From Pictodentalium vernedei (lineage: Eukaryota; Mollusca; Scaphopoda; Dentaliida; Dentaliidae), in NCBI GenBank assembly GCA_031216915.1, contig CM062297.1, positions 536,570,971 through 536,634,970 on the forward strand: a stretch of 64,000 nt of DNA. The letters are read 5' to 3'. Below the pieces are notes generated by a model. That model saw only the letters and a list, made by a program, of their open reading frames with translations, ran no database searches and was not told where the DNA came from. This document shows, piece after piece, positions 1 through 8,230 of this stretch. How positions within the stretch are numbered: position 1 is the first letter of the stretch; the number at the start of each line of letters is the position of its first letter. Position numbers and translations under genes: made by a program.

Positions 1-74
1 AGATGTGCATGAAGGTTTCGAAATTCTGATTTGGCCCCAGGTGGTTCCAGTGGAACCACTTTTATCGTTAGAAA
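1..74. repeat. 153-bp tandem repeat, fragment left of DIRS-A
   Basis: This is the end of a tandem monomer that continues at 7948-8230 on the other side of DIRS-A. The shared text includes the GGTGGTTCCAGT-GAACCACTT hairpin and ends in CGTTAGAAA. The uninterrupted junction CGTTAGAAAATCAG is visible at 8092-8105, so it serves as the empty site for DIRS-A. Confidence 0.85.
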
Positions 75-113
75 GTTAAAAAATTTATAGTAATTTATAT
101 ATTTTTTATACTT

Positions 114-301
114 ACCAATGACCCAGACTTAGCTGGTGCTAACTCTAACAAAACCAGGGCCAAACACAAATTTTGCCCCCCAATCCCCAAAATTTGCATC
201 CAAAACAAAAAGAAATCATGTCCTAAAGGACCTCCATACTACGCCTCTACTGCGCATGCGCAGTGACGCAAACGTCCCGAAATTGGCGCCAATTATCATT
301 C
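114..301. repeat. DIRS-A left inverted terminal repeat
   Basis: A 188-bp repeat inverted against 7747-7934 with few differences. It contains the CCAAT-like start ACCAATGACCCAGAC, a run of C (G on the other strand), the palindrome TGCGCATGCGCA (251-262) and the palindrome AATTGGCGCCAATT (281-294). The 39 bases outside it (75-113) are not repeated at the right end but recur inverted in the internal complementary region. Confidence 0.92.
251..294. promoter_or_regulatory. Paired palindromes in DIRS ITR, NRF1-like and E2F-like
   Basis: TGCGCATGCGCA at 251-262 equals the palindromic consensus bound by NRF1. AATTGGCGCCAATT at 281-294 contains a TTGGCGC core resembling an E2F site. Both are kept in the DIRS-A right ITR and in both DIRS-C ITRs, and mostly in DIRS-B, although the rest of those copies is decayed. 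Binding and promoter activity are inference from motif identity only. Confidence 0.4.
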
Positions 302-377
302 TTACTGGCAGTGCCTGGTCAGCGCTATGTACTCAGCGGGGAGGCAAGAGTTCCCAACTCCAGGGAGGGCCATCCCT

Positions 378-459
378 GTCTGGGTCATTGGTAAGTATAA
401 AAAATATATAAATTACTATAAATTTTTTAACATTTTTATACTGTACCAATGACCCAGAC
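378..459. repeat. DIRS-A internal complementary region
   Basis: Bases 378-431 are the reverse complement of the left end 75-128. Bases 432-459 are the reverse complement of the right end 7920-7947. Together they mirror a circular junction in which the right end abuts the left end. In DIRS replication models this region templates joining of the ends into a circle. Equivalent regions are at 15587-15668 (DIRS-B) and 51727-51808 (DIRS-C), each matching its own element's ends. Confidence 0.92.
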
Positions 460-1361
460 TGAGCTGAATAGTAAACAGGCTGGAGGGCCTAGGACATAGA
501 GGAAAATATAATAAGCTCAACTATATAGTAAAGAGGTAACCCCTTAAGGAGAAAGGGAGTATTAGGCTTTACATGTATCTTTCTTATTTAATATTAAATT
601 AGAAAGATACACTACCCTTAATAATTGAGCACAATAACATTCATGTTCTCTATTACAGTTAAAACTAGAAGTCCTGTCACGAATAGTGCGCTTGTCCAGG
701 CTTAAATGCGCGTTGGAATTGCGCGCAATTGCCATATCGAACGGCATCCAAAGCACGACAGGTTCTCCTGGCTACTCATAGCAAACACATGCAATGTTTC
801 TGCCAATGGACCTCCGGGTTACCCGGAGGTCCATTGGCTGAAACATTGCTTGTGCACAGGCCATATGTACAGAATTTGATAGTTTTACTTGGGCCATAAC
901 GCGCATATCAACGTGCTATTTGTGCGCTTTTCATGACAGGACTTCTAGTTTTAACTGTAACATCCAGTATAACCCTTATACTAATTATTTTTAAAGCAAG
1001 CCAATAAATAAAGTAGTCCAGAGAATTGAGACTCTTTATAGTCATTTAAAAGTGTCCGAGTATTGTATATTAAAGCCCGTTTGACACTTGACATATACAA
1101 ATGCTTCACACCGAGCTACACTTTAAAAATAAGACATGAATGAATTTTAACATTAATATTACACTTTAAAACCATCCCGGAAGCGACTCAGAAATACTGA
1201 CTTGGAGGAGGCATTCCCTTGCTTTTCACTATAAAGCAGGTGACCTAAGGGAACACCCGCCCCCCCCCCCTTCCCCTGGGTCAAAAAGCCCAGAGCGAAG
1301 AGGGCAGCCGGACGGAGTCACTGCCGGAACAGAAAGCCTGCATAACTATAGTTGCAACTGT
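460..1361. other. DIRS-A 3' noncoding region
   Basis: This noncoding stretch lies between the internal complementary region and the end of the recombinase ORF (the element's 3' side). Apart from the MITE at 656-957 it aligns by eye to the DIRS-C equivalent at 51809-52400. A C-rich run at about 1258-1272 and the text around GGGTCAAAAAGCCCAGAGCGAAGAGGG are shared with DIRS-C. I see no gene in it. Confidence 0.75.
656..957. mobile_element. Mariner-type MITE inside DIRS-A
   Basis: A 302-bp insertion with near-perfect terminal inverted repeats starting CAGTTAAAACTAGAAGTCCT, flanked by TA on both sides (654-655 and 958-959). The same position in DIRS-C (about 52000) has a single TA and no insertion. 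Near its middle lies a 59-nt hairpin (791-849) with an 18-bp perfect inner stem. It has no coding capacity. Assignment to Tc1/mariner rests on the TA duplication and the CAGT terminus. Confidence 0.85.
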
Positions 1362-3356
1362 TTAGTGGACGACATTCTGAGCAACAGATAACGGACCTAA
1401 ACAATGCAGGTCTCCAGAAATGGACTCAATATTTCTGAGATAAAAATTTGTAAATGTGGATGGATGAGACCAATAAGCAGCCTTCATTAAATCTGTAATA
1501 GCAACACTATTAGCATAAGCCCAGGAAGTAGAAAGAGCTCTTACTTCATGAGCAGAAATCTTAAGCACAGACTGCTGAGAAGAAGATAAATCTTCATAAG
1601 CAGTACGGATAGTTAACTGAATCCATCTAGCAATAGAATGGACTGAAATGTCCTTTCTATTAGGCATCAAAGACAGAAAGAAACGTTTCCGTCCCTTTCT
1701 GATAAACTGAGATCTCTGTTTATAGATACGTAATGCTCTAACAGGACAGAGTAAAGGCCTACGCCCGTCTGAAGACGGAAGAGCCTTAATAACAATAGGT
1801 TCCGGATATTTATTAGGAGCCTGATTCTTAGCTAAAAAACCCACATTAGTAGTGAAGGTGATAGTGTTCCCAACACTACGATAATGAGAATCATCCACCG
1901 ATAGTGCATGAAGCTCACTGACTCTTCTAGCAGAAGAGAAAGCTAAGAGAAAAGCTGTCTTATAAGATAAAAATTTGAAATCTACTGTCCCAAGACGTTC
2001 AAATGGCTTTTCCTTCAATTTAAGAAGAACCCAAGCTAAATTCCACTTAGGAATTAATCTAAGAGTTCTGGGTCTATTTATCGAAAAGTTTCTAACCAAC
2101 TTCGATAAAGAGACATTAGATCCAATTTGTAAACTATCATGATGTGCATAGGTATCAGATAACATAGATCTATAACCCTTTATAGTAACAGGCTGCAGCT
2201 TGATTTCGTCAAACAAGTATACTAGAAAGTTTGCAATGTCTGGTATAGAGGGATCGAATATATCTACAGAATGATCCCTACACCAACGACGAAAAACCTT
2301 CCACTTAGCCACATAGTTTAGCGAAGAGGAGGTCCTCCTACAGTTAGAAATCGCGTCCACTGCTCGTCCTGTAAAGTGCTTGCCATGCAAGAAGGACCGC
2401 ACAACGGAAAAACGTGAAGGTTGAGACCTTGCGGGTTGTGATGGAGTTGGCGCGATTTCCCCTGCGAAAGAAGATCCTCCCGTGGAGGAAGCTTCCGCGG
2501 TAGGTCCCACAACAGACACCTGAGTAGATTTATCCACGGTCTCTGTGGCGACAGAGATGCTACCAACAAGAACCCAAGCTAAATTCCACTTAGGAATTAA
2601 TCTAAGAGTTCTGGGTCTATTTATCGAAAAGTTTCTAACCAACTTCGATAAAGAGACATTAGATCCAATTTGTAAACTATCATGATGTGCATAGGTATCA
2701 GATAACATAGATCTATAACCCTTTATAGTAACAGGCTGCAGCTTGATTTCGTCAAACAAGTATACTAGAAAGTTTGCAATGTCTGGTATAGAGGGATCGA
2801 ATATATCTACAGAATGATCCCTACACCAACGACGAAAAACCTTCCACTTAGCCGCATAGTTTAGCGAAGAGGAGGTCCTCCTACAGTTAGAAATCGCGTC
2901 CACTGCTCGTCCTGTAAAGTGCTTGCCATGCAAGAAGGACCGCACAACGGAAAAACGTGAAGGTTGAGACCTTGCGGGTTGTGATGGAGTTGGCGCGATT
3001 TCCCCTGCGAAAGAAGATCCTCCCGTGGAGGAAGCTTCCGCGGTAGGTCCCACAACAGACACCTGAGTAGATTTATCCACGGTCTCTGTGGCGACAGAGA
3101 TGCTACCAACAGAATCTTGCATTGAGATTGTTTTATCTTTAGCAATACTTGTTGAATTAACGGCGCTGGAGGATACGCATATCCTATCATTCCGTCCCAA
3201 GGGATCGACAGAGCGTCTACTGCAAATGCTCTTGGATCCGGACACGGAGACACATACGTCTGCAACCGATTGTTGAGATGTTTCGCAAATAAGTCTATCA
3301 TTGGCCGTTCCCATTGGTAGCAAATCTGATTGAATACTTGTTTGTTGAGAGTCCAC
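1362..3356 (-). CDS. DIRS-A tyrosine recombinase with internal duplication
   Basis: This is the tyrosine recombinase that would integrate the circular DIRS DNA. The catalytic set is visible: Arg in the ARRVSEL box (residues 477-478), His-x-x-Arg in HEVRALS (603 and 606), and the nucleophile Tyr in TNFYLRN (639). Upstream is the SAM-like core-binding region with LNYxAKWKVFRRWC and the GYRSMLSDTY motif. This N-terminal region occurs twice because of a 543-bp in-frame tandem duplication, so the 664-aa ORF is about 181 residues longer than it would be otherwise. The two copies differ by one residue (Val or Ala). The frame overlaps the end of the RT ORF by about 500 bases, as in other DIRS elements. 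The ORF is open, but the doubled core-binding domain may impair function. An assembly error is an alternative explanation for the duplication. Confidence 0.9.
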   Translation of the reverse strand: MDSQQTSIQSDLLPMGTANDRLICETSQQSVADVCVSVSGSKSICSRRSVDPLGRNDRICVSSSAVNSTSIAKDKTISMQDSVGSISVATETVDKSTQVSVVGPTAEASSTGGSSFAGEIAPTPSQPARSQPSRFSVVRSFLHGKHFTGRAVDAISNCRRTSSSLNYAAKWKVFRRWCRDHSVDIFDPSIPDIANFLVYLFDEIKLQPVTIKGYRSMLSDTYAHHDSLQIGSNVSLSKLVRNFSINRPRTLRLIPKWNLAWVLVGSISVATETVDKSTQVSVVGPTAEASSTGGSSFAGEIAPTPSQPARSQPSRFSVVRSFLHGKHFTGRAVDAISNCRRTSSSLNYVAKWKVFRRWCRDHSVDIFDPSIPDIANFLVYLFDEIKLQPVTIKGYRSMLSDTYAHHDSLQIGSNVSLSKLVRNFSINRPRTLRLIPKWNLAWVLLKLKEKPFERLGTVDFKFLSYKTAFLLAFSSARRVSELHALSVDDSHYRSVGNTITFTTNVGFLAKNQAPNKYPEPIVIKALPSSDGRRPLLCPVRALRIYKQRSQFIRKGRKRFFLSLMPNRKDISVHSIARWIQLTIRTAYEDLSSSQQSVLKISAHEVRALSTSWAYANSVAITDLMKAAYWSHPSTFTNFYLRNIESISGDLHCLGPLSVAQNVVH
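2025..3110. repeat. 543-bp tandem duplication in DIRS-A recombinase
   Basis: Units 2025-2567 and 2568-3110 are identical by eye except for one base (A at 2312, G at 2855). The unit length is 181 codons, so the recombinase frame is kept. The RT ORF end is also inside the unit. DIRS-C shows no second copy at this place. Near-identity means either a recent duplication or a misassembly. Confidence 0.9.
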
Positions 3357-5176
3357 TCCGACGGCAACAAGCGACCCTTTCGTGAAAGGGAGTCTGCTAG
3401 CACATTCAGACGACCCGGTATGTGACGGACCGAAAGAAGAACGTGATGTTCTAGCGCAAACAGAAGGATTCTTTCCGTTAGATTGAACAACGGAACTGAA
3501 TGAGTGCCTCCCTGATTCCGTATATACGCCACTACTGTCGTATTGTCGGATAGGATTTGGACATGAGCATCATGAATAATGTCCATCCAGTGACGTAACG
3601 CAAGCCAAATTGACATCATTTCCTTGATGTTTATGTGCTTGCACAGGAATTGCGGATCCCAAAGACCCTGGCATCTCAAATCCGTTGGGATTAATGATGC
3701 ACCCCAACCTGTTTGACTGGCATCCGTCATAACGGTAAAACTCGGATCCGGCAACTGCAGCGGAACTCCTTGAGTTAACCACTGAATGTTTGCCCAAGTC
3801 TGAATCTCTTGTTTCACTTGATCTGACAAGAGAACGTCTACATCGAGCGAATGAATTTTCACACTCCAATTCTGAGTCAAGAAAATTTGAAGAGGACGTG
3901 TGCGTAACCGCCCCATCGGAATGAGATCCGCGGCGGCTCCGCACAGACCTATCAGTCTCATAAATTCTCTCGCCGTGACTTTGTCTGCGTGCAGACAATA
4001 GCGAGCGTAACAACTGACTAATTTCGCTCTGGTTAACGGCAGACGAACGAGATTGTTGTGCGTCTCGAAGCTCATTCCCAGATGAGTGAATGACTTGGAC
4101 GGCACCAGATCCGACTTCTCCTCGTTTACTATAAAACCGAGACGTCGGAGCAATAGAAGAAGATTCTGAACATCGTTCTGAAGCGTTAACTCGTTGCCGT
4201 ACCTCTGAAGAATGTCGTCCAGGTAGGCCGACGTTACCGCAGACAAATGAGCTTGGAAGTAGATCATTACCGAGTTCATTACCCGAGTGAAAGCCCAGGG
4301 TGCTAGATTCAATCCGAAGCACATCGCCCGGAATTGATACACCACTCCTAGGACTGCGAAGCGTAGATACTTTCGGAATGTCGGATGTACCATGACGTGA
4401 AAGTACGCATCTTTGAGATCTATGCTCGTTGCATAATCGTTCACCCGAATACTCGCTCTGACCGATCGAATCGTCTCCATATAAAACTTCGGAGCGACGA
4501 TCAGCTTGTTTATCCAGCTCAAATCTATGACTGGACGGAACGAGCCGTCTGGTTTCGGAACCAGAAACAGATGGCTGTAGAATCCCGGAGATTCCTGGTT
4601 TTCTACGACCTCTACCGCGTTCTTCATTAAAAGAGACTGCACCTCTGATAACAGAGCGTCTCTTTTCTGCGGATTTGACGGAAGATGAGTCCACTTTGGA
4701 CTTCGAGTTAATGGAGGCTTTCGTTTGTAGGATATCTTTAGACCTTCCGAAGTCACTCCTCTCACCCAAGGGTCGTCCATAATCGACGCCCATTCTTGTG
4801 AAAAGCTCGACAACCTTCCGCCAACCGGAAAGCGATAGAGGTTTAAGCCATCACCTCCTGGACCTGCGAGGCCTGCGGTAGGAGAAACCACGTCTTCCAC
4901 GACCCGCACCTCGCCCCGTCGACCTCGGGGCGTCCGACCGATTGTCCCGGCCTGAAGGACATCCCGAACGAGAGTCGCTATCCTGACGGTCTCTCGAATA
5001 AGACCAAGAGGATGCACCGGAACCTCTATAGGAACCTCTCTTGGGCGCATTAGACCCAGAAGTGCCTGTCTTATTCGTGTCTGCTGTATCCGACTTCTTA
5101 GGAGCAGATTTGAACAACAGAGAATCCTTAGCTTTCTTTGTAATTTTATCATAAATAGCGGAAAGCTTGCCGTCAA
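2861..5176 (-). CDS. DIRS-A reverse transcriptase-RNase H
   Basis: A DIRS-type polymerase that copies element RNA and degrades the template. The RT domain spans roughly residues 185-370. It contains LVPKPDGSFRPVIDL, catalytic Asp in SIDLKDAYFH (D253), the MCFGLNLAPWAFTRVM motif and YLDD (residues 318-321). RNase H follows, with Asp in TDAS (485), Glu in HINIKEMMS (519), Asp in ILSDNTT (544) and Asp in LADSLSR (595), so all catalytic acids are present. There is no protease or integrase, consistent with DIRS. The first 100 or so residues overlap the Gag-like ORF2 in another frame and may not be translated as drawn. The C-terminus overlaps the recombinase ORF. Family assignment is firm; the exact start is not known. 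Confidence 0.93.
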   Translation of the reverse strand: MTASFPLFMIKLQRKLRILCCSNLLLRSRIQQTRIRQALLGLMRPREVPIEVPVHPLGLIRETVRIATLVRDVLQAGTIGRTPRGRRGEVRVVEDVVSPTAGLAGPGGDGLNLYRFPVGGRLSSFSQEWASIMDDPWVRGVTSEGLKISYKRKPPLTRSPKWTHLPSNPQKRDALLSEVQSLLMKNAVEVVENQESPGFYSHLFLVPKPDGSFRPVIDLSWINKLIVAPKFYMETIRSVRASIRVNDYATSIDLKDAYFHVMVHPTFRKYLRFAVLGVVYQFRAMCFGLNLAPWAFTRVMNSVMIYFQAHLSAVTSAYLDDILQRYGNELTLQNDVQNLLLLLRRLGFIVNEEKSDLVPSKSFTHLGMSFETHNNLVRLPLTRAKLVSCYARYCLHADKVTAREFMRLIGLCGAAADLIPMGRLRTRPLQIFLTQNWSVKIHSLDVDVLLSDQVKQEIQTWANIQWLTQGVPLQLPDPSFTVMTDASQTGWGASLIPTDLRCQGLWDPQFLCKHINIKEMMSIWLALRHWMDIIHDAHVQILSDNTTVVAYIRNQGGTHSVPLFNLTERILLFALEHHVLLSVRHIPGRLNVLADSLSRKGRLLPSEWTLNKQVFNQICYQWERPMIDLFAKHLNNRLQTYVSPCPDPRAFAVDALSIPWDGMIGYAYPPAPLIQQVLLKIKQSQCKILLVASLSPQRPWINLLRCLLWDLPRKLPPREDLLSQGKSRQLHHNPQGLNLHVFPLCGPSCMASTLQDEQWTRFLTVGGPPLR

Positions 5177-5885
5177 AGAGAAGTTCTCCTGAGACCGAAG
5201 CGACTCTAAGAGAGTTCTTCACCTTAGAATCCACTAGTGTGGATGTAGCTAGGGCTGCGTCACGTCTAACCAACTCCAGATTTGCCACTGAAAGGGCGGA
5301 GTTACACGTGGAATAAGCTACTGCCCTTGAAAGAAGTCTTAAAGAGGATTGTATATCCTGAAACTCTTTCCCCTGAAGGCGCAGTGATAACGCCTTAGTA
5401 AGGTGATCTGCGTAAGATAAGGCATCTAAATTGGCTCTGTTAGACGCAATAGCTGTTTCCAACACAGCGGTTGGAATAGAAGCTGACGACGGTAGTGATA
5501 GCTCTAAGTCTTCCGCCTCGTCGTCCATACGCAGAGGAACTCTCGGTATACCCTGTCCTGCCGTATCGAATTTATTCCTTGCATTAATGAAAGGCAGGTT
5601 GAGAGTATTAGCGGACAAGAAACCTGCTTTCCCCGTCCTGGAAGCAAGTTTAAATATAGCGTCGTTCAATAATTCAAATGTTCTTGCAACATTATTGGAC
5701 TGCGACGGAAACTCGGGAGCGATGTCCCTGAACCGCTCAAAAAATTCAGAGTCCAATGACGCTATAATTCTCTTGTCCGGAAGCGCAGCAGTCTGGCCCG
5801 ACGGAACAACTTGAGGGAGAAAGTGCCGGATGAAGTCCACGGCAGCTTTATGTTGTTCCGAAAGGGATAACTCCAAGTCATCCAT
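4851..5885 (-). CDS. DIRS-A Gag-like ORF2, RG-rich C-terminus
   Basis: A 344-aa protein between ORF1 and the RT. I recognise it by position and composition rather than by a named domain. The N-terminal and middle parts are predicted mostly helical (for example AYSTCNSALSVANLELVRRD). The last 70 residues are rich in Ser, Arg and Gly and end in a basic RGR-type tail, which suggests RNA binding as in a nucleocapsid. It starts 19 bases after the end of ORF1 and overlaps the RT ORF by 326 bases. Most likely it is the structural protein that packages element RNA. Related but heavily mutated text is present in DIRS-B (about 39000-39720) and DIRS-C (about 54300-55030). Confidence 0.7.
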   Translation of the reverse strand: MDDLELSLSEQHKAAVDFIRHFLPQVVPSGQTAALPDKRIIASLDSEFFERFRDIAPEFPSQSNNVARTFELLNDAIFKLASRTGKAGFLSANTLNLPFINARNKFDTAGQGIPRVPLRMDDEAEDLELSLPSSASIPTAVLETAIASNRANLDALSYADHLTKALSLRLQGKEFQDIQSSLRLLSRAVAYSTCNSALSVANLELVRRDAALATSTLVDSKVKNSLRVASVSGELLFDGKLSAIYDKITKKAKDSLLFKSAPKKSDTADTNKTGTSGSNAPKRGSYRGSGASSWSYSRDRQDSDSRSGCPSGRDNRSDAPRSTGRGAGRGRRGFSYRRPRRSRR

Positions 5886-5903
5886 ATCCCTTTCACCATC
5901 CGG

Positions 5904-7004
5904 TCAGACCTCATGATGTTCCCGGTCGTCCGCCCCCGATGCTTCGGTGGAACGTACCGACCCAGCGCCGTCGGATAATTCTCGATCCGACACCGTTTCT
6001 GTCGGCTGCTGGGATGCAGCGATAAGCTGTGCTATCTGCACAAGAATGTCCGGCATCGAGACCTGCGGAGGCTCAGTCTTTCGCTGCTTCGCCGAGGGCA
6101 GCTCCACATCAGATGGTTCCCGCATACTTTTCCTATGCGAACGTCCGGAGTCCATCGGTCTCGAATCCCTGGCTGCCGGATGGTGTGACCTGGTCGCCGA
6201 TGAATCCTTGATCGGCGAAGCTGGTAATATATCGGCGGTCACGCAGCCAAGGTGCGGTCGTGTGCGCTGACGAGAAGAGGAAGCCTTAACAGTCTCTGCG
6301 GACTGCTTATACAACGGAGCGTCCCGAGCGACGGACGTATGCTCCGCTAAAGACACATTTTGTACCACAACATCTGGTCCCAGATGTTGTTGTACGAGAG
6401 AGGGGCCTCTCTCGCTCACGGCCCAGCTGGACCTGGACGAGCTAGGAACCGGACTCAAAGGCTTCCTCCGTTCTCGCTTACTATCCGCCGTCACTGGGTG
6501 TGCATCTATTATGTTTATAGTGCTCGCATCACCCAAAATTTCCTCTTGGACCGCATCGGACGAACCCGGCTGCCGAACCATTCGGTGAATGGACGCTACA
6601 CCGGGCGAGCTAGCGGACGACATTTGTCTAATCTCCATGAGCACTTTTGCCGCTAGCTCTGAATTCATTTGTGATGACGGACGCACATTTGTAGAAGATA
6701 ACATGGAAACATCACCCTGTTCTGGTTCCTCTGAAATAGAAACTGAGAGAGTAGAGTGACCTTGCGGAGAAAGAGCCGGCATCGCTCTTTCTCCAGAAAC
6801 AACATATCGTGACACACGTTTCCAATGTTTCTCATCCCAATATTCACATATAAGACAGGAATTAATGCGAGAACACTGACTACAATTAATACAATGATCA
6901 TGAAAGTCAGAGGAAGATTTCTTCCTATTACAATTTGAACAACGTCCCTTCATTGTGAAAGAACAACAATAAGTCCTAGTTACTCGCAAAAACCCCTGAC
7001 ACAA
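5904..7004 (-). CDS. DIRS-A ORF1, Cys-rich N-terminus
   Basis: The first ORF of the element, 366 aa. Residues 20-60 form a Cys/His-rich cluster (CSNC near 22, then HDHCINCSQC, then CLICEYW), which may bind zinc. The rest is low-complexity, rich in Ser, Pro and charged residues, with no domain I recognise. Two upstream Met codons make the true start uncertain; the Met before KGRCSNC is as plausible as the first. By position it would be part of the Gag region. The same text is repeated several times, with decay, in DIRS-C (55040-57100). Function unknown. Confidence 0.65.
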   Translation of the reverse strand: MCQGFLRVTRTYCCSFTMKGRCSNCNRKKSSSDFHDHCINCSQCSRINSCLICEYWDEKHWKRVSRYVVSGERAMPALSPQGHSTLSVSISEEPEQGDVSMLSSTNVRPSSQMNSELAAKVLMEIRQMSSASSPGVASIHRMVRQPGSSDAVQEEILGDASTINIIDAHPVTADSKRERRKPLSPVPSSSRSSWAVSERGPSLVQQHLGPDVVVQNVSLAEHTSVARDAPLYKQSAETVKASSSRQRTRPHLGCVTADILPASPIKDSSATRSHHPAARDSRPMDSGRSHRKSMREPSDVELPSAKQRKTEPPQVSMPDILVQIAQLIAASQQPTETVSDRELSDGAGSVRSTEASGADDREHHEV

Positions 7005-7746
7005 AGATACATAATAACATGATCCATTAATAAATGAAAAAACAATTGCAAAACAAAATAATTTTGAAAAAATATTTTTTCAGCGAAGCCCAAGTTGCTG
7101 AAAAGTAATGTTGAGCCACGATGGATCCGATGGCAAAGTGTGGTCAAAAATTTTAAATTTATATTTTGCCAATGAAAACAAACAGTGTAAAAACACCAGA
7201 AAACATGACTCCAGGCACTGAAAAAACTGGCCCGGAATCAGTCATCAATTACACTCTATCTGATGCAAAACAGAGACTCCCAAGGGAGAATCTGCAGAAT
7301 ATCAGATGGAAGATGCAGAACACAAACGTTATACACCCATGGGTGAAAACGTAACTATGGGGAAAATAACAGAAAACATTCTGTAACCAAGAAATTCTCC
7401 CAGGAAATTTTAGAAATGAAATTTCTCAAAAATATGCCAAAAGCATGGGAGCATTGCAAGGGGGGACTTTAGAAGGCTAGGGGAGAGGAAACACTGAATA
7501 AGCAGTGCAACAATTAGCAAGAATGACAACAAGAGGCCCATGCCTCGAAAATAGGCAACTTAACATAATTTCATCAAAAAATTTTAAGTACAGCCCTGAT
7601 TATTTTTTGTCACTTCTTTTTCCTCTCCTCCTTCTATCCTCCTTAGAATCACATTTTCTCCAAAAATTACGTGTCTGGCATCCTTTAAACTGAGATTTAC
7701 AAGCACAAAGATCAGTGAGATGTTGACTGATGAAGGGCCAAACAGA
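7005..7746. other. DIRS-A 5' leader
   Basis: A noncoding region between ORF1 and the right ITR, on the element's 5' side. It aligns by eye with the DIRS-C stretch 57360-58220 and the DIRS-B stretch about 40840-41480, including an AAAATATTTTTTCAG stretch and a CAAAACAGAGACT-type segment. Only short spurious ORFs are present. Confidence 0.7.
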
Positions 7747-7934
7747 GAATGATAATTGGCGCCAATTTCGGGACGTCTGCGTCACTGCGCATGCGCAGTA
7801 GAGGCGTAGTATGGAGGTCCTTTAGGACATGATTTCTTTTTGTTTTGGATGCAAATTTTGGGGATTGGGGGGCAAAATTTGTGTTTGGCCCTGGTTTTGT
7901 TAGAGTTAGCACCAGCAAAGTCTGGGTCATTGGT
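7747..7934. repeat. DIRS-A right inverted terminal repeat
   Basis: The inverted partner of 114-301. It is followed by 13 unique bases to the element end at 7947 (GTATAAAAAT). As the 5' end of the minus-strand coding order it should hold the promoter; the NRF1-like palindrome lies at about 7786-7797. Confidence 0.92.
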
Positions 7935-7947
7935 ACAGTATAAAAAT

Positions 7948-8230
7948 ATCAGTTTTCATCGAAAGGCTCCTAGGGAATTTAATTTGAAACTTTTAAACTA
8001 TGCTAAGGTGTTCAGGTAACATCACTAGATATGCATGAAGGTTTCGGAATTTTGATTTGGCCCCAGGTGGTTCCAGTTGAACCACTTTTATCGTTAGAAA
8101 ATCAGTTTTCATCAAAAGGCTCCTAGGGTATTTAATTCGAAATGTTCAAACTATGCTAATGTGTTCAGGTAGCAACTGTAGATGTGCATGAAAGTTTTGG
8201 AATTTTGATTTGACCCCACCTGTGACTTTT
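7948..8230. repeat. 153-bp tandem repeat right of DIRS-A
   Basis: Two monomer starts (7948 and 8101, ATCAGTTTTCATC) give a 153-bp period; a third copy breaks off near 8220. Each carries a GGTTCCAGTTGAACC hairpin and the phrase GATTTGGCCCCAGG. Together with 1-74 it forms one array split by DIRS-A. Confidence 0.85.

Larger units (their letters stand above)
75..7947 (-). mobile_element. DIRS-A, DIRS1-like tyrosine-recombinase retrotransposon
   Basis: A 7.9-kb element with coding on the minus strand. It has inverted terminal repeats (114-301 and 7747-7934), unique outer ends, and an internal complementary region (378-459) that matches the reverse complement of right end joined to left end. The minus-strand order is Gag-like ORF1, Gag-like ORF2, RT-RNase H, tyrosine recombinase, with long overlaps between neighbouring frames, as is normal for DIRS elements. 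All four frames are open, so this is the best preserved of three copies here. A mariner-type MITE lies at 656-957, and a 543-bp duplication affects the recombinase. The element has no LTRs and no target duplication. I did not find the methyltransferase domain that some DIRS elements carry. Ends are supported independently by the empty site at about 8100. Confidence 0.93.

Noticed and set aside
3570-4793. 407-aa minus-strand ORF as an additional DIRS gene
   Set aside because: It is a Ser/Arg-rich shadow in another frame of the RT ORF, without domain features.
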